Shown here: positions 34,149 to 42,867 of the stretch, one piece after another | How the letters are laid out: each line of letters starts with the position of its first letter | Position numbering within the stretch: the stretch's first letter is position 1 | Assembly (NCBI GenBank): GCA_958295925.1 | Contig: CATQHL010000001.1 | Location: forward strand, 1,933,753-1,997,752 | DNA from: an uncultured Acidimicrobiales bacterium | Lineage (GTDB): Bacteria; Actinomycetota; Acidimicrobiia; Acidimicrobiales; CATQHL01 | DNA length: 64,000 bases | Direction of reading: 5' to 3' | The notes under the pieces: generated by a model | What the model was told of the DNA's origin: nothing | What the model saw: the letters and a program-made list of their open reading frames with translations, nothing else | The model's database searches: none | Made by a program: the position numbers and the translations under genes

Positions 34149-35176
34149 ATGCGGGGAAGTCGACGTTGTTCAACACCCTCTGCGACGGGGACTCCCCGGT
34201 CGCTCCTTTCCCGTTTTCAACCACGAGCACTCATCTTGGGGAGGCGAAGGTGGCCGACGAGAGACTCGATTTGCTCTCGGCGCTCAGCGGGTCTGCAACA
34301 TCGACGCCGGCGATTGTGCAGTTTACCGACATTCGGGGGCTGGCTCCGGGTTCGGGCGGCGACGACGGCATGGGTGGGAGTTTCCTGGGTGGCGTTAGAG
34401 AAGCGGACGCACTGGTGCTGGTGCTCAGGGCTTTTGACGATCCGGCTGTGGAAGGCGTGGCCGATCCCCTTGAAGGGCTGTTGGCCCTGGAGATGGAGCT
34501 CAGCCTTGCCGACTCGGAAAGCCTGGAGCGCCAGCTGGCGAAGCGGAGACGCAGAGCCAAGGGCGAGGCAGTGCCTGCCGACGAGTTGGAGCGCATGGAG
34601 CGAGCGCTTGGCGTGCTCGATGGCGGCACCCCGATTTGGCGCAGTTCCCTGACGCGGGAAGACCGCTGCATGCTCGGGAAGTGCTTTCTGTTGACGAACA
34701 AGCCCGTGGTCGTGGTGGTGAACACCGACGCCGACGATCCCTCGTGCGGGGATTACTCGGAACTAGGCGCTCCAGGTGCGGTGCTCGGCGTCTGCGCAAA
34801 GCTTGAGGCAGAGCTAATGGGTCTGCCCGAGGGGGAGCGGACGGAATTTGCTGCGGAACTGGGTCTGGGGAAAGGGGCGCTTCGAAGGCTCGTCGGTGCT
34901 GCATACGATTTGTTGGGGCTGCAGACCTTTTTCACGACCGGCCCCAAGGAGACGAGGGCGTGGCCATTTCAGGCTGGGGCAACTGCAGTGGAGTGCGCGG
35001 GACTGATCCACACCGACTTCCAGCGTGGCTTTATTAGAGCCGACTGCGTGAGTTGGCAGGCACTGCTTGCGGAAGGCTCGGAGACCGCAGCGCGCCGCAA
35101 CGGCAAGATCCGCTCAGAGGGGCGCACATACAGTGTCAAGGACGGCGACGTGATGGAAATCCGCTTCAACGTCTAG
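34118..35176 (+). CDS. ychF: YchF/Obg-like P-loop ATPase
   Basis: Ribosome-associated P-loop NTPase of 352 aa. G1 GLPNAGKST, Obg-type G2 region PFPFSTT, G3 DIRGLAPGS, and a C-terminal TGS domain (IHTDFQRGFIRADC, GKIRSEGRTYSVKDGDVMEIRFNV). The G4 position reads NTDAD in place of the YchF-typical NMxE/NVxE, a variation in the element that sets nucleotide preference. ATG 34118 is the natural start. It converges on ferrochelatase with a 23-bp gap. Confidence 0.93.
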   Translation: MQRLGIVGLPNAGKSTLFNTLCDGDSPVAPFPFSTTSTHLGEAKVADERLDLLSALSGSATSTPAIVQFTDIRGLAPGSGGDDGMGGSFLGGVREADALVLVLRAFDDPAVEGVADPLEGLLALEMELSLADSESLERQLAKRRRRAKGEAVPADELERMERALGVLDGGTPIWRSSLTREDRCMLGKCFLLTNKPVVVVVNTDADDPSCGDYSELGAPGAVLGVCAKLEAELMGLPEGERTEFAAELGLGKGALRRLVGAAYDLLGLQTFFTTGPKETRAWPFQAGATAVECAGLIHTDFQRGFIRADCVSWQALLAEGSETAARRNGKIRSEGRTYSVKDGDVMEIRFNV

Positions 35177-35199
35177 GTCGGCTGGGATGTTTGCCGCGC

Positions 35200-36396
35200 T
35201 CAAGCGGTCGCAGTAGAAGTCGGATGCGGGCCAGGGCGTCGGGGCCGCCCGGCACCCGGGAGGTAGTAGCAGCAGTTTGCCTGGCAATTGTCTGGCCAGG
35301 CGCCGGACGCTCCCAACCAGCGGGGTTGGCGATCCTCAATGCGCTCTAGGGCAAGCTCCACGATCATTTCCACGAAAGCTGGGTGGGTGCCGACAGTGGG
35401 GGAGCGGAGCAGGCGGAGCCCCACCGAGGCGGCGACGGCAGCGGCTTCGGTGTCAAGGTCGTGGATTACCTCCATGTGGTCGGATACGAAGCCGAGGGGG
35501 GTGAGCACCACGCTTCGCACTCCTGATGTCGGCAGGCCGCGGAGATGATCGCACACGTCTGGTTCCAGCCACGGCGAGCGGTGATCTCCGCTGCGGCTCT
35601 GGTACACCAGATCCCAAGGCAATTCCTCTTCAGCGACGCGCCCGGCTATGAGGCCCGCGGCTTCACGAAGCTGCGCCTCGTATGGGGCGGCCGCCGCCAT
35701 GTTCGAGGGGATGCTGTGGGCGGAGAACACAAGGCGAGTTTGCGCTCCGACGGGGTGTTGAGCTTCGACGGGCCGACCTGCGTCGTCGGGGGGGTGCGCC
35801 CCGACGGGGTGTTGCGCCCCGTCGGGCCGACCTGCGTCGTCGGGGTGCGCCCCGTCGGGCCGAACAGCGCCGCTGGAAAGTTCTTGCAAGGCCCCAACCA
35901 CGCCCTCGGTCATCGGTTCGATGAACCCAGGGTGATTGTTGAAAAGCCGCAGTTTGTGGATCGAAGGGGCGTCGGCTACTTGGGAGCAGGCCGCGGCGAT
36001 GTCTTCCTGATACTGACGGCAGCCCGAGTATGAGCCGAAAGCCGAGGTCACGAACGCCAGGGCTCGGCGAACTCCGTCTCTTGCCATCTCCTCAACAGCC
36101 TCAACCAGGAAGGGGTGCCAGTTGCGGTTTCCCCAGTAGACGGGAAGGTCAAGCCCCGCCGCGCATAGCCGTTCACGCAGTTTTTCAACCAACTTGCGGT
36201 TCTGTCCGTTGATCGGGCTGCCACAGTGGGCGTAGTAGTGCTCAGCCACAGCCTGCAGCCGCTCAGCGGGCACGTTGCGTCCGCTGGTCACTCGGCGGAG
36301 GAACGGCATCACGTCTTCGGGGGATTCCGGCCCGCCGAAAGAGACGACCACAACGGCGTCGTAAGGGCACTTGGGAGAGTTAGGGGCGGCGCTCAT
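35200..36396 (-). CDS. hemH: Ferrochelatase, actinobacterial [2Fe-2S] type with repeat insert
   Basis: Inserts iron into a porphyrin (coproporphyrin III in actinobacteria, where the enzyme is also called CpfC); 398 aa from ATG 36396. Motifs: VVSFGGPESPEDV, YWGNRNWHPFL, SYSGCRQYQED and the catalytic His in SAHSIPSNMA. The C-terminal cluster DNCQANCCYYLPG plus C126 matches the cysteine set of [2Fe-2S] ferrochelatases. Residues about 177-219 are an insertion of PDGAHPDDAGRPDGAQHPVG-like repeats from an imperfect 50-60-bp tandem duplication, just before the active-site strand. It probably loops out of the fold. Confidence 0.92.
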   Translation of the reverse strand: MSAAPNSPKCPYDAVVVVSFGGPESPEDVMPFLRRVTSGRNVPAERLQAVAEHYYAHCGSPINGQNRKLVEKLRERLCAAGLDLPVYWGNRNWHPFLVEAVEEMARDGVRRALAFVTSAFGSYSGCRQYQEDIAAACSQVADAPSIHKLRLFNNHPGFIEPMTEGVVGALQELSSGAVRPDGAHPDDAGRPDGAQHPVGAHPPDDAGRPVEAQHPVGAQTRLVFSAHSIPSNMAAAAPYEAQLREAAGLIAGRVAEEELPWDLVYQSRSGDHRSPWLEPDVCDHLRGLPTSGVRSVVLTPLGFVSDHMEVIHDLDTEAAAVAASVGLRLLRSPTVGTHPAFVEMIVELALERIEDRQPRWLGASGAWPDNCQANCCYYLPGAGRPRRPGPHPTSTATA

Positions 36397-36737
36397 TTCA
36401 TTGCTGACGTGAGGCAATGCTACGATTTTGCTTGGGCATTTTGCCCGCATCATCCGAGAGCGCCGTCCGCACATCGTCTCAATGGAGAACGTGAACGCAT
36501 CCGGACGACCCGCTCCATGTCGCCCTGACGCCCTCGGAGTTGAACATGCGCCGTATCCGCTCGTCTAGCCCTGGCGGTTCCTGGAAGGAATGGCCTCCAT
36601 CGCTCATCAGCGAATTGACTACGCGTTGGTTGAGCCGAGAAAGCCGATTATAGTATGAGACTCGGCTAAATACATTGGAAATGCAGTTCCAGTGTTACTT
36701 GCTCAACAGATAGGAAATTCAATCAACGAGGCAATTT
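36397..36737. other. Intergenic region between ferrochelatase and the GHKL-nuclease gene
   Basis: A 341-bp divergent gap. The left part is GC-rich and contains a 28-codon frame (MENVNASGRPAPC…) of no evident meaning. The right part is AT-rich and holds the promoter listed separately. I see no RNA gene or terminator. Confidence 0.5.
36626..36654 (+). promoter_or_regulatory. Sigma70-type promoter of the GHKL-nuclease gene
   Basis: TTGGTT (36626-36631), 17-bp spacer, TATAGT (36649-36654). It predicts transcription from about 36661 and a leader of nearly 80 nt to ATG 36738. Confidence 0.5.
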
Positions 36738-38804
36738 ATGGCAGAAGACAGCAAGTACAGGATGAACATCAGCCTGAACGTCCTTAATCATCTTGGTCTT
36801 AACCTCTACAGCAACACCTCGGCGGTGCTCGCCGAGGTGATCGCCAACGCTTGGGACGCCGACGCGTCAGAGGTGAGGGTGGATTTCGACAGCGATCAGC
36901 AGAAAATCACGATTTCCGACAACGGCACGGGGATGGACAGGGACGCCGTCAACGACAAGTACCTGTGCGTTGGATACCAGAGACGCCAAGCCGAGGGCAC
37001 GACAACGCGGGGAGGGCGAAAGCCGATGGGGCGAAAGGGCATAGGCAAGCTGTCGCTGTTTTCCATAGCGGAAGGATTCTCCGTCTACTCCAGGATGGCA
37101 GGAGAGGATGGGGAGGCGTTCCGCCTTGATGCGGCGGAGATCAAGCAGGCAACCTCCTCGGAGGATCCTTCCTTGTCGAAGCCCTACAGGCCAGCAACGT
37201 TGCCGTTCTACGACAAAGTGGCGGACCATGGCACGATCATTGAAATCTCCAGCTTGAAGAAAAATCTCACCGCTGCTTCGATAAAAGGTCTAAGAAAACA
37301 GGTTGCCCGAAGGTTCGGACTGGTTGCTGACCAACATCAGTTCAAGATTGTTGTCAACGGCGTAGTTGTCACACTCGCCGACCGCGACTACTTTCATAAG
37401 GCGCAGTTCTTGTATCGATACGGCGACTACGACTATTCCAAACACTGCGTAAATCTCGACAAGAAAGATGATGGCGAATCCGAAAGTTTCAGGCGGTCAA
37501 ACGAATTAAACGATAGCTGCGATCAGGGTGAGACAAAGGTATTGGATGATGAAGAACTTAGCGTCAGTGGATGGATAGCCGTAGCCCACAAGTCAAACGA
37601 TCTTGACGATGGTCAAGACAACGAGGACAATCTGAACAAGGTCACAATTGTTGTGCGCGGCAAAGTGGCTCAGGAAGACATACTTCACGAGTTTCGACTA
37701 GGCGGTATTATCACAAAATTTTTCTTCGGGGAGATACATGCGGACTTTCTAGACAGCGACAACTCTGCATATGGCGATTGTGCGACTTCAAGCAGGCAAA
37801 GAATCAAAGAGGACGACCCACGCTATCTTGCTCTCAAGGCGTTTCTAAACAAGGAGTTGCGCCACCTCTGGGTCAAGACCGACAAGCTGAAGGAAGCAAA
37901 AGGTCTGGCAGTGGCGCGAGAAATACATCCCAACATCGGATTGTGGTTTAATGACCTAAACCCAGATCACAAGAATGCGGCAAATAGGCTCTTTGCGAGA
38001 ATCAACAAGCTGCCACTCGACGACGAGGGGGAAAGACGCCGTTTGTTCATCAGCAGCATCCTCGCCTTTGAGAGCCTGAGTTTTCGCAACTTGTTGCACA
38101 GGCTCGACAACATCTCGGTGGAAAATCTGCCCGCGCTAAGAAAGGTCTTCCTTCAGCTGGACGACCTGGAGGCGAGCGCGTACTACTCCACCGTTAAGCA
38201 GAGGCTGGAGGTAATCGGGAAGTTAGCACATTTTGCGGAAGAAAACGCTTTAGAAAGAGCAATCCAGGAACACTTGTATGATCACCTGTGGTTACTGGAC
38301 CCGACGTGGGAACGAATTCCTCACACTGCTCGTATGGAGACTGCAATTCGTAAGATATTTGATTCGGATAGCGAGTCTATGTCAAATGAACGATTGGATA
38401 TTTACTACGCAACTACGGCAGGTAAGCACTTGATAATCGAGTTGAAGAGGCCAGATCGAGTTCTGAGGGCCGCGAAATTGGCTGATCAGATTGATAGATA
38501 TCGCTCGAAAGCTGTAAGTGCTATTTATTCGGCAGGAAAAGACAATCCACTTGAGTTTATTTGTGTCATAGGTAAGCCTCTACGAGACTGGAACGAGCTT
38601 GGTGGGAGGAAGAAAGCTGCTGAGATATTAAGAGCAGTCGATGCCCGCGTGGTAACTTACGAAGAACTCATTGTGAATGCTCAGGAGCAATACAAGGAGT
38701 ACATTGCCCGCTCGCAGGCTGTGGGCAGAATCTACGAACTGATTCAGAGCGTGGAGAAAGACGACCTTGCGAAGATGAGACCCGAGGTGGCCAACTCGCA
38801 ATAG
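36738..38804 (+). CDS. GHKL ATPase fused to a PD-(D/E)XK-like nuclease domain
   Basis: A 688-aa stand-alone protein. The N-terminus is a GHKL (Hsp90/MutL/MORC-type) ATPase: E33 and N37 in LAEVIANAWDADA, DNGTGM at 61-66, and the lid motif GRKGIGKLS at 98-106. The middle resembles the second transducer-like domain of such ATPases. The C-terminus has D554 followed by LIIELKRPD with E568 and K570, the D…ExK layout of restriction-like nucleases. The architecture suggests a nucleic-acid-targeting defence protein (inference). Its GC (near 50%) is well below the neighbours, consistent with transfer. It has its own promoter and no accessory gene. Confidence 0.78.
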   Translation: MAEDSKYRMNISLNVLNHLGLNLYSNTSAVLAEVIANAWDADASEVRVDFDSDQQKITISDNGTGMDRDAVNDKYLCVGYQRRQAEGTTTRGGRKPMGRKGIGKLSLFSIAEGFSVYSRMAGEDGEAFRLDAAEIKQATSSEDPSLSKPYRPATLPFYDKVADHGTIIEISSLKKNLTAASIKGLRKQVARRFGLVADQHQFKIVVNGVVVTLADRDYFHKAQFLYRYGDYDYSKHCVNLDKKDDGESESFRRSNELNDSCDQGETKVLDDEELSVSGWIAVAHKSNDLDDGQDNEDNLNKVTIVVRGKVAQEDILHEFRLGGIITKFFFGEIHADFLDSDNSAYGDCATSSRQRIKEDDPRYLALKAFLNKELRHLWVKTDKLKEAKGLAVAREIHPNIGLWFNDLNPDHKNAANRLFARINKLPLDDEGERRRLFISSILAFESLSFRNLLHRLDNISVENLPALRKVFLQLDDLEASAYYSTVKQRLEVIGKLAHFAEENALERAIQEHLYDHLWLLDPTWERIPHTARMETAIRKIFDSDSESMSNERLDIYYATTAGKHLIIELKRPDRVLRAAKLADQIDRYRSKAVSAIYSAGKDNPLEFICVIGKPLRDWNELGGRKKAAEILRAVDARVVTYEELIVNAQEQYKEYIARSQAVGRIYELIQSVEKDDLAKMRPEVANSQ

Positions 38805-38852
38805 CGGCAGCCACAGTCACTGGCCCTCAAGGTCTCGGCTGCTGACGTTGCG

Positions 38853-38981
38853 TGGAGGTTGGGGCCTGCCAGAGAGTCGGTCCAAGCTGGAAGTCTGGGC
38901 CTGCTGGGGAGTCGGTCCAAGCTGGAGGTTGGGGCTAGCTGAAGAGTCGGCCCAAACTGGATGTCGGGGCCTATTTGGGGG
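38853..38981. repeat. 35-bp tandem repeat at the 3' end of the enoyl-CoA hydratase gene
   Basis: Three full copies (38853-38887, 38888-38922, 38923-38957) and a partial fourth of a unit starting TGGAGGTTGGGGCCTG and ending GTCGGTCCAAGC. The partial copy covers the stop codon of the minus-strand gene. It fills most of the 167-bp gap between convergent genes. Confidence 0.8.
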
Positions 38982-39663
38982 TGAAGCCGCCTAGGTCGCT
39001 CTCGCAATCGAAGCTGGCCAGCAGGGAGCCGTGCGTTCGAATGCGTGTGGCGGCAAAGGCGTCGCGGTCGAGGCTCTTGGCCAGCTCGGAGGCGGCGGTG
39101 CACGCCTCTTCGATGGTGTTTTCATAGGAGAGCCGATCTAGAAAGCCGGCCTCCACGGCGTCGAATGGAGAGAACATCCTGGACGTGTTGCAGGCGGCCA
39201 CCAGGTGGCGCCGATTGAGCCTGAGTCGAGCCATCTCGATGGCGAAGGCTGGAAGCGGCAGCCCGATAGCAACCTCGTTCAGCCCGATGCGGAATTGGCC
39301 GGGCGTGCCGATGCGATCGTCGACGGCGAGCAGCAGCAGGGCTCCGCCGGCTATGGCGTGCCCGGTGCAGGCGGCCACGGTCAGCAGGGGAAAACTCAAG
39401 AGCCGCTTCAACAACTCCGTGCCCCGATCGAGCAGTTCAGCCATCGCCTCGCCACCCTTACGCATCACGCCCAGGTCGAAGCCGGCGCAGAAAAATCCTG
39501 TCCGACCTGCCATAACGACCGCCGAGGCGTTCTCCTCGGCCTCATCCAGCGCGTCAATTAGCTGCTCGATGGCGTCAAAACCAAGGGCGTTGGCCTTGCC
39601 GTCGTCGAAGGTCAGAAGGGCCACGTCTTCGGTGATCTGAAGGTTTACAAGGGGCTTTCGCAT
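38971..39663 (-). CDS. Enoyl-CoA hydratase/isomerase family protein
   Basis: Crotonase-fold protein of 230 aa from ATG 39663. FFCAGFDLGVM provides the oxyanion-hole loop and TGHAIAGGALLLLAVDDR the second one. The usual catalytic glutamates are not obvious: the segment reads RIGLNEVAIGLPLP, which keeps one Glu. It could be a hydratase, isomerase or non-catalytic relative. The frame runs open to 39981, but the added part is low-quality. Confidence 0.85.
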   Translation of the reverse strand: MRKPLVNLQITEDVALLTFDDGKANALGFDAIEQLIDALDEAEENASAVVMAGRTGFFCAGFDLGVMRKGGEAMAELLDRGTELLKRLLSFPLLTVAACTGHAIAGGALLLLAVDDRIGTPGQFRIGLNEVAIGLPLPAFAIEMARLRLNRRHLVAACNTSRMFSPFDAVEAGFLDRLSYENTIEEACTAASELAKSLDRDAFAATRIRTHGSLLASFDCESDLGGFTPK

Positions 39664-39948
39664 TCTGAGTCCTTGAGTGCTGCAGGCGGCTGATTTCGCA
39701 ACGACGGTAACTGATTTATTCTTTCCCCCAGACGACGATTTCACGGGAGCGTGATGGCCCACAATTTCACGAGACCGTAAAGGCCCGTCCCAGTCTGAGC
39801 GCACACTCAAGTGCGAGCGCCGGGAACGGCCTCGTCGCCCGCGAGTCCGCTTCCTCCCCCCGTATGCCGGAAAGCGCGTTTGCCGACAAGCCCATTTGCC
39901 GGAAAGCGACTGAAGGTGGGGAAATGCGTCACAGCCAGGTGGTAACCT

Positions 39949-40602
39949 TTGACCATGACCACGACTCCCGTAGAAGCCCATCTGAAGCTGGAAGATGTGA
40001 TGAAGGTGACCGACGCAGCGCGTGAGGTCATCCTCTCCAACCTCGACGAGGAGCCCGACGACGAGGCGCTGGGGCTGCGAGTGGCGGTGACGGGCACTGA
40101 GATGTCAGTGAACATGATCTTCGAGTACGGCTACGACCTGTCGATTCAGTCGCTCGACTCGCTGGATGGAGGCGACCTGGTGGGCACGGTAGGTGAGCTG
40201 ACGGTGATCATTCCCCAGGACTCCGTTGAGAAGCTCACAGGCGCCGAACTCGACGTGCCCAGCAACCCCTTGCAGGGGGGGCTGGTGATAAGGAACCCCA
40301 ACCGCCCCGACATGGAGGGGAGCTTTGAGCTCTCTGAGGAAGACTCGACCACCGATCGGCTGGCGCAGTTGCTGAACAACCACGTCAACCCTTCATTGGC
40401 CGCCCACGGTGGGTATGTGGAACTGGTGAAGGTGGAGGACAGCAAGGCCTACCTGCTGATGGGCGGGGGATGTCAGGGCTGCGCGATGAGCGCCGCCACT
40501 CTTCACCAGGGGGTTGCCGCAATCGTCATGCAGCACGTGCCCGAGATAGTCGACGTGATCGACGTGACAGACCACGCCGCAGGGGAGAACCCCTTCTACT
40601 AG
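39949..40602 (+). CDS. NfuA-like Fe-S carrier (HesB-like plus NifU C-terminal domains)
   Basis: A 217-aa protein. The N-terminal A-type-like domain (VTDAAREVILSNLDEE…LGLRVAVTG) lacks the usual C-terminal CxC cysteines, as in NfuA. The C-terminal NifU domain has HVNPSLAAHGGYVELVKV and the cluster-binding GGGCQGCAMS. It delivers [4Fe-4S] clusters to targets and fits the Suf set upstream. TTG 39949 has AGGTGG at ideal distance; ATG 39955 is the alternative. Its stop codon lies in the first copy of a 24-bp repeat. Confidence 0.9.
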   Translation: MTMTTTPVEAHLKLEDVMKVTDAAREVILSNLDEEPDDEALGLRVAVTGTEMSVNMIFEYGYDLSIQSLDSLDGGDLVGTVGELTVIIPQDSVEKLTGAELDVPSNPLQGGLVIRNPNRPDMEGSFELSEEDSTTDRLAQLLNNHVNPSLAAHGGYVELVKVEDSKAYLLMGGGCQGCAMSAATLHQGVAAIVMQHVPEIVDVIDVTDHAAGENPFY

Positions 40603-40660
40603 AACTCGTCGGCGCGACCCCCAGCGCTCGCCGACACTAGAACTCGTCGGCGCGACCCCC
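40599..40660. repeat. 24-bp duplication covering the nfuA-like stop codon
   Basis: A 24-bp sequence starting CTAGAACTCGTCGG and ending GCGACCCCC is present at 40599-40622 and 40637-40660. The first copy contains the TAG stop. Confidence 0.75.
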
Positions 40661-40688
40661 GGTGCTGCTGGCCCGGAGCGCTAGGCAG

Positions 40689-42608
40689 CTATCTGCGCAG
40701 AGCCTCCAGCGTCGAAGACGCCACACCTTGAGCGTCAAGCCCGCAGCCAGCCAGAATCTCGTCGGCCTTCCCATGCGGCAGATAGGCCGACGGCACGCCC
40801 AGGACGCGCACTGAGGGGCCGTCGCCCCCCCCGGCTCGGTCGCCCCCCTCGGCCATGCGGGACAGCGCGGCGGCTATGCCGGTGCCGGCGCCCCCCTCGC
40901 AGACGCCGTCCTCGATGGTCACCACCAGTCTGTGCGTCAAGGCGTCGGCCAGCATCTCCGCGGGCAGGGGCTTGACAACTCGCACGTCCCACACAGTTGC
41001 CTCCACCCCGTTGTCGTCGAGGAGGTCCGCAGCCCCCTCGGCGGCGTCCAGCATCTTGCCTACCGCCAGCAGGCACACGTCGACGCCGGAGCGCACCTTG
41101 CGCCCTTGCAGCCCCGTCCCGATCTCGTTCTCTGAAACCTGCCGCGCTGCAGTCTTCGGCCAGCGGATTGCCGCCGGGCCGTCCGTGATGCTCAGCGCCT
41201 CGGAAAGCATGGCCTGAAGTTCCTGATACGAGGAGGGCGCCATGATGGTCATCCCCGGCACCCTCGATAGCAGCGCAATGTCCCAGATGCCGTGGTGGGA
41301 GGGGCCGTCGTCGCCGGTGATGCCGGCTCGATCCAGGCAGAACACCACCGGCTGGCGGTGCAGCCCCACGTCGAGGTTCACCTGGTCGAAGGCGCGGGAC
41401 AGGAACGTGGAGTAGACGGCGACCACGGGTCGCAGCCCGGCCATCGCCATTCCCGCAGCCGAGGCGACGGCGTGCTGCTCGGCGATGCCGACGTCGATGC
41501 AGCGGTCTCCGAAGCGTTCCATGAAAGGCAGCAGCCCGGTGCTGTCGGGCATCGCCGCTGTGATGGCCACCAGGTTGGGACGCTCCTCGGCCGCCTTGAT
41601 CAGGGCTTCGCCGAACGCCTGCGTGTAGCTTCCGGGCTTGGAGTAGGAGGTGTCGTGCATGCGCTTGATGGGGTCCTGCTCGGCCGGGGGGTAGCCGCGC
41701 CCTTTCTCTGTCAGGACGTGCACCACCACAGGCCCGCTCAACTGGGCGGCGTCCTTGAGGATGCGATCGAGGCTGCGGAGGTCGTGGCCATCGTAGGGGC
41801 CGGTATAGCGGATGCCCATGTCCTCGAAGAAACTGGGCTCATCCCAGAATTCCCTGAAAGCCGCCTTGGTGGCCTCCACCATCCTGTCCAGCTGCTCGCC
41901 GACCAGCGGTATCTCGGAAAGCAGACGCTCGATGCGCTCCATGCGGCGGATGCTTGCGGGGTTAATCCGCATCTTCGCCAGCCGTTCGCCTAGGCGTGAG
42001 ACAGTGGGGGCGTAGGAGCGTCCGTTGTCGTTGTAAATGATGATTACGTCCGACTTCGAGTGCCCGATGTTGTTGAGGCCCTCGTACGCCATTCCCCCGG
42101 TGAGGGCGCCGTCGCCAACCACTGCCACCACCCGTCGGCGGAGCAGGTGGGGGGCTTCGCCATCGTCGGCTTCGGCGCCGTCGACATTGCTGGAGGTGGC
42201 TTCGGCTTCGGCGTCGAACTTGAAGGCGGTTGCGAAGCCGTGGGCGTAGCTCAGAACAGTGGAGGCGTGGCTGTTTTCGATCCAGTCGTGCTCGGATTCC
42301 TCCCTCGACGGGTAGCCGGACAGGCCCCCAGGCTGCCGCAGCCGCTCGAAGCCCTTGGCTCTTCCGGTCACCACTTTGTGGACATAGGCCTGGTGGCCGG
42401 TGTCCCAGAGGATCACGTCGTCAGGGGATCTGAAAACCCTGTGCAGGATGAGGGTTAGCTCAACCACGCCGAGGTTCGACCCGAGATGCCCGCCGTGAGT
42501 GGTTACGGCGTCCACCAGGAACTCGCGGATTTCCTCGGCAAGGCCTTCGAGTTGCTCGTAGTCCAACGAGCGCAGGTATTCGGGGGTTATGGAATGGTCT
42601 AGGAGCAT
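40689..42608 (-). CDS. dxs: 1-deoxy-D-xylulose-5-phosphate synthase
   Basis: First enzyme of the MEP isoprenoid pathway, joining pyruvate and glyceraldehyde 3-phosphate with thiamine diphosphate; 639 aa. TTHGGHLGSNLGVVELT, WDTGHQAYVHK, GDGALTGGMAYEGLNN (ThDP motif) and the transketolase C-terminal parts (DRAGITGDDGPSHHG) are all present. An acidic insert (DAEAEATSSNVDGAEADDGEA) lies before the ThDP motif. ATG 42608. Confidence 0.96.
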   Translation of the reverse strand: MLLDHSITPEYLRSLDYEQLEGLAEEIREFLVDAVTTHGGHLGSNLGVVELTLILHRVFRSPDDVILWDTGHQAYVHKVVTGRAKGFERLRQPGGLSGYPSREESEHDWIENSHASTVLSYAHGFATAFKFDAEAEATSSNVDGAEADDGEAPHLLRRRVVAVVGDGALTGGMAYEGLNNIGHSKSDVIIIYNDNGRSYAPTVSRLGERLAKMRINPASIRRMERIERLLSEIPLVGEQLDRMVEATKAAFREFWDEPSFFEDMGIRYTGPYDGHDLRSLDRILKDAAQLSGPVVVHVLTEKGRGYPPAEQDPIKRMHDTSYSKPGSYTQAFGEALIKAAEERPNLVAITAAMPDSTGLLPFMERFGDRCIDVGIAEQHAVASAAGMAMAGLRPVVAVYSTFLSRAFDQVNLDVGLHRQPVVFCLDRAGITGDDGPSHHGIWDIALLSRVPGMTIMAPSSYQELQAMLSEALSITDGPAAIRWPKTAARQVSENEIGTGLQGRKVRSGVDVCLLAVGKMLDAAEGAADLLDDNGVEATVWDVRVVKPLPAEMLADALTHRLVVTIEDGVCEGGAGTGIAAALSRMAEGGDRAGGGDGPSVRVLGVPSAYLPHGKADEILAGCGLDAQGVASSTLEALRR

Positions 42609-42728
42609 TGGAAACCTGTGGACGGCGGCAACTTTGGCGGCAACCCTTCGTGGGGATAATTGGGAGCAGAAACGGGTGCCAAAAAAACGCTAGCCGATTT
42701 GAGGCAATTCTCGCATTAATTTCCCGTC

Positions 42729-42835
42729 GGGCCGCTCCGTCTCCCGTCCTCCGCCGCCCTGAGTGGGACGCCGGGCCGCTCCGTCTCCCGTCCCCCGCCG
42801 CTCCCCCGTCGCCCTGAGTGCGGCTGACGGGCCGC
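42729..42835. repeat. GC-rich tandem repeat before tldD
   Basis: Units beginning GGGCCGCTCCGTCTCCCGTC and ending CGCCCTGAGTG start at 42729 and 42773, with the beginning of a third at 42829. They occupy most of the gap between dxs and tldD, directly upstream of the tldD start region. Confidence 0.7.
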
Positions 42836-42867
42836 CGCCTGGGGCCGCCCCCGCCTAGGATTGAGTC

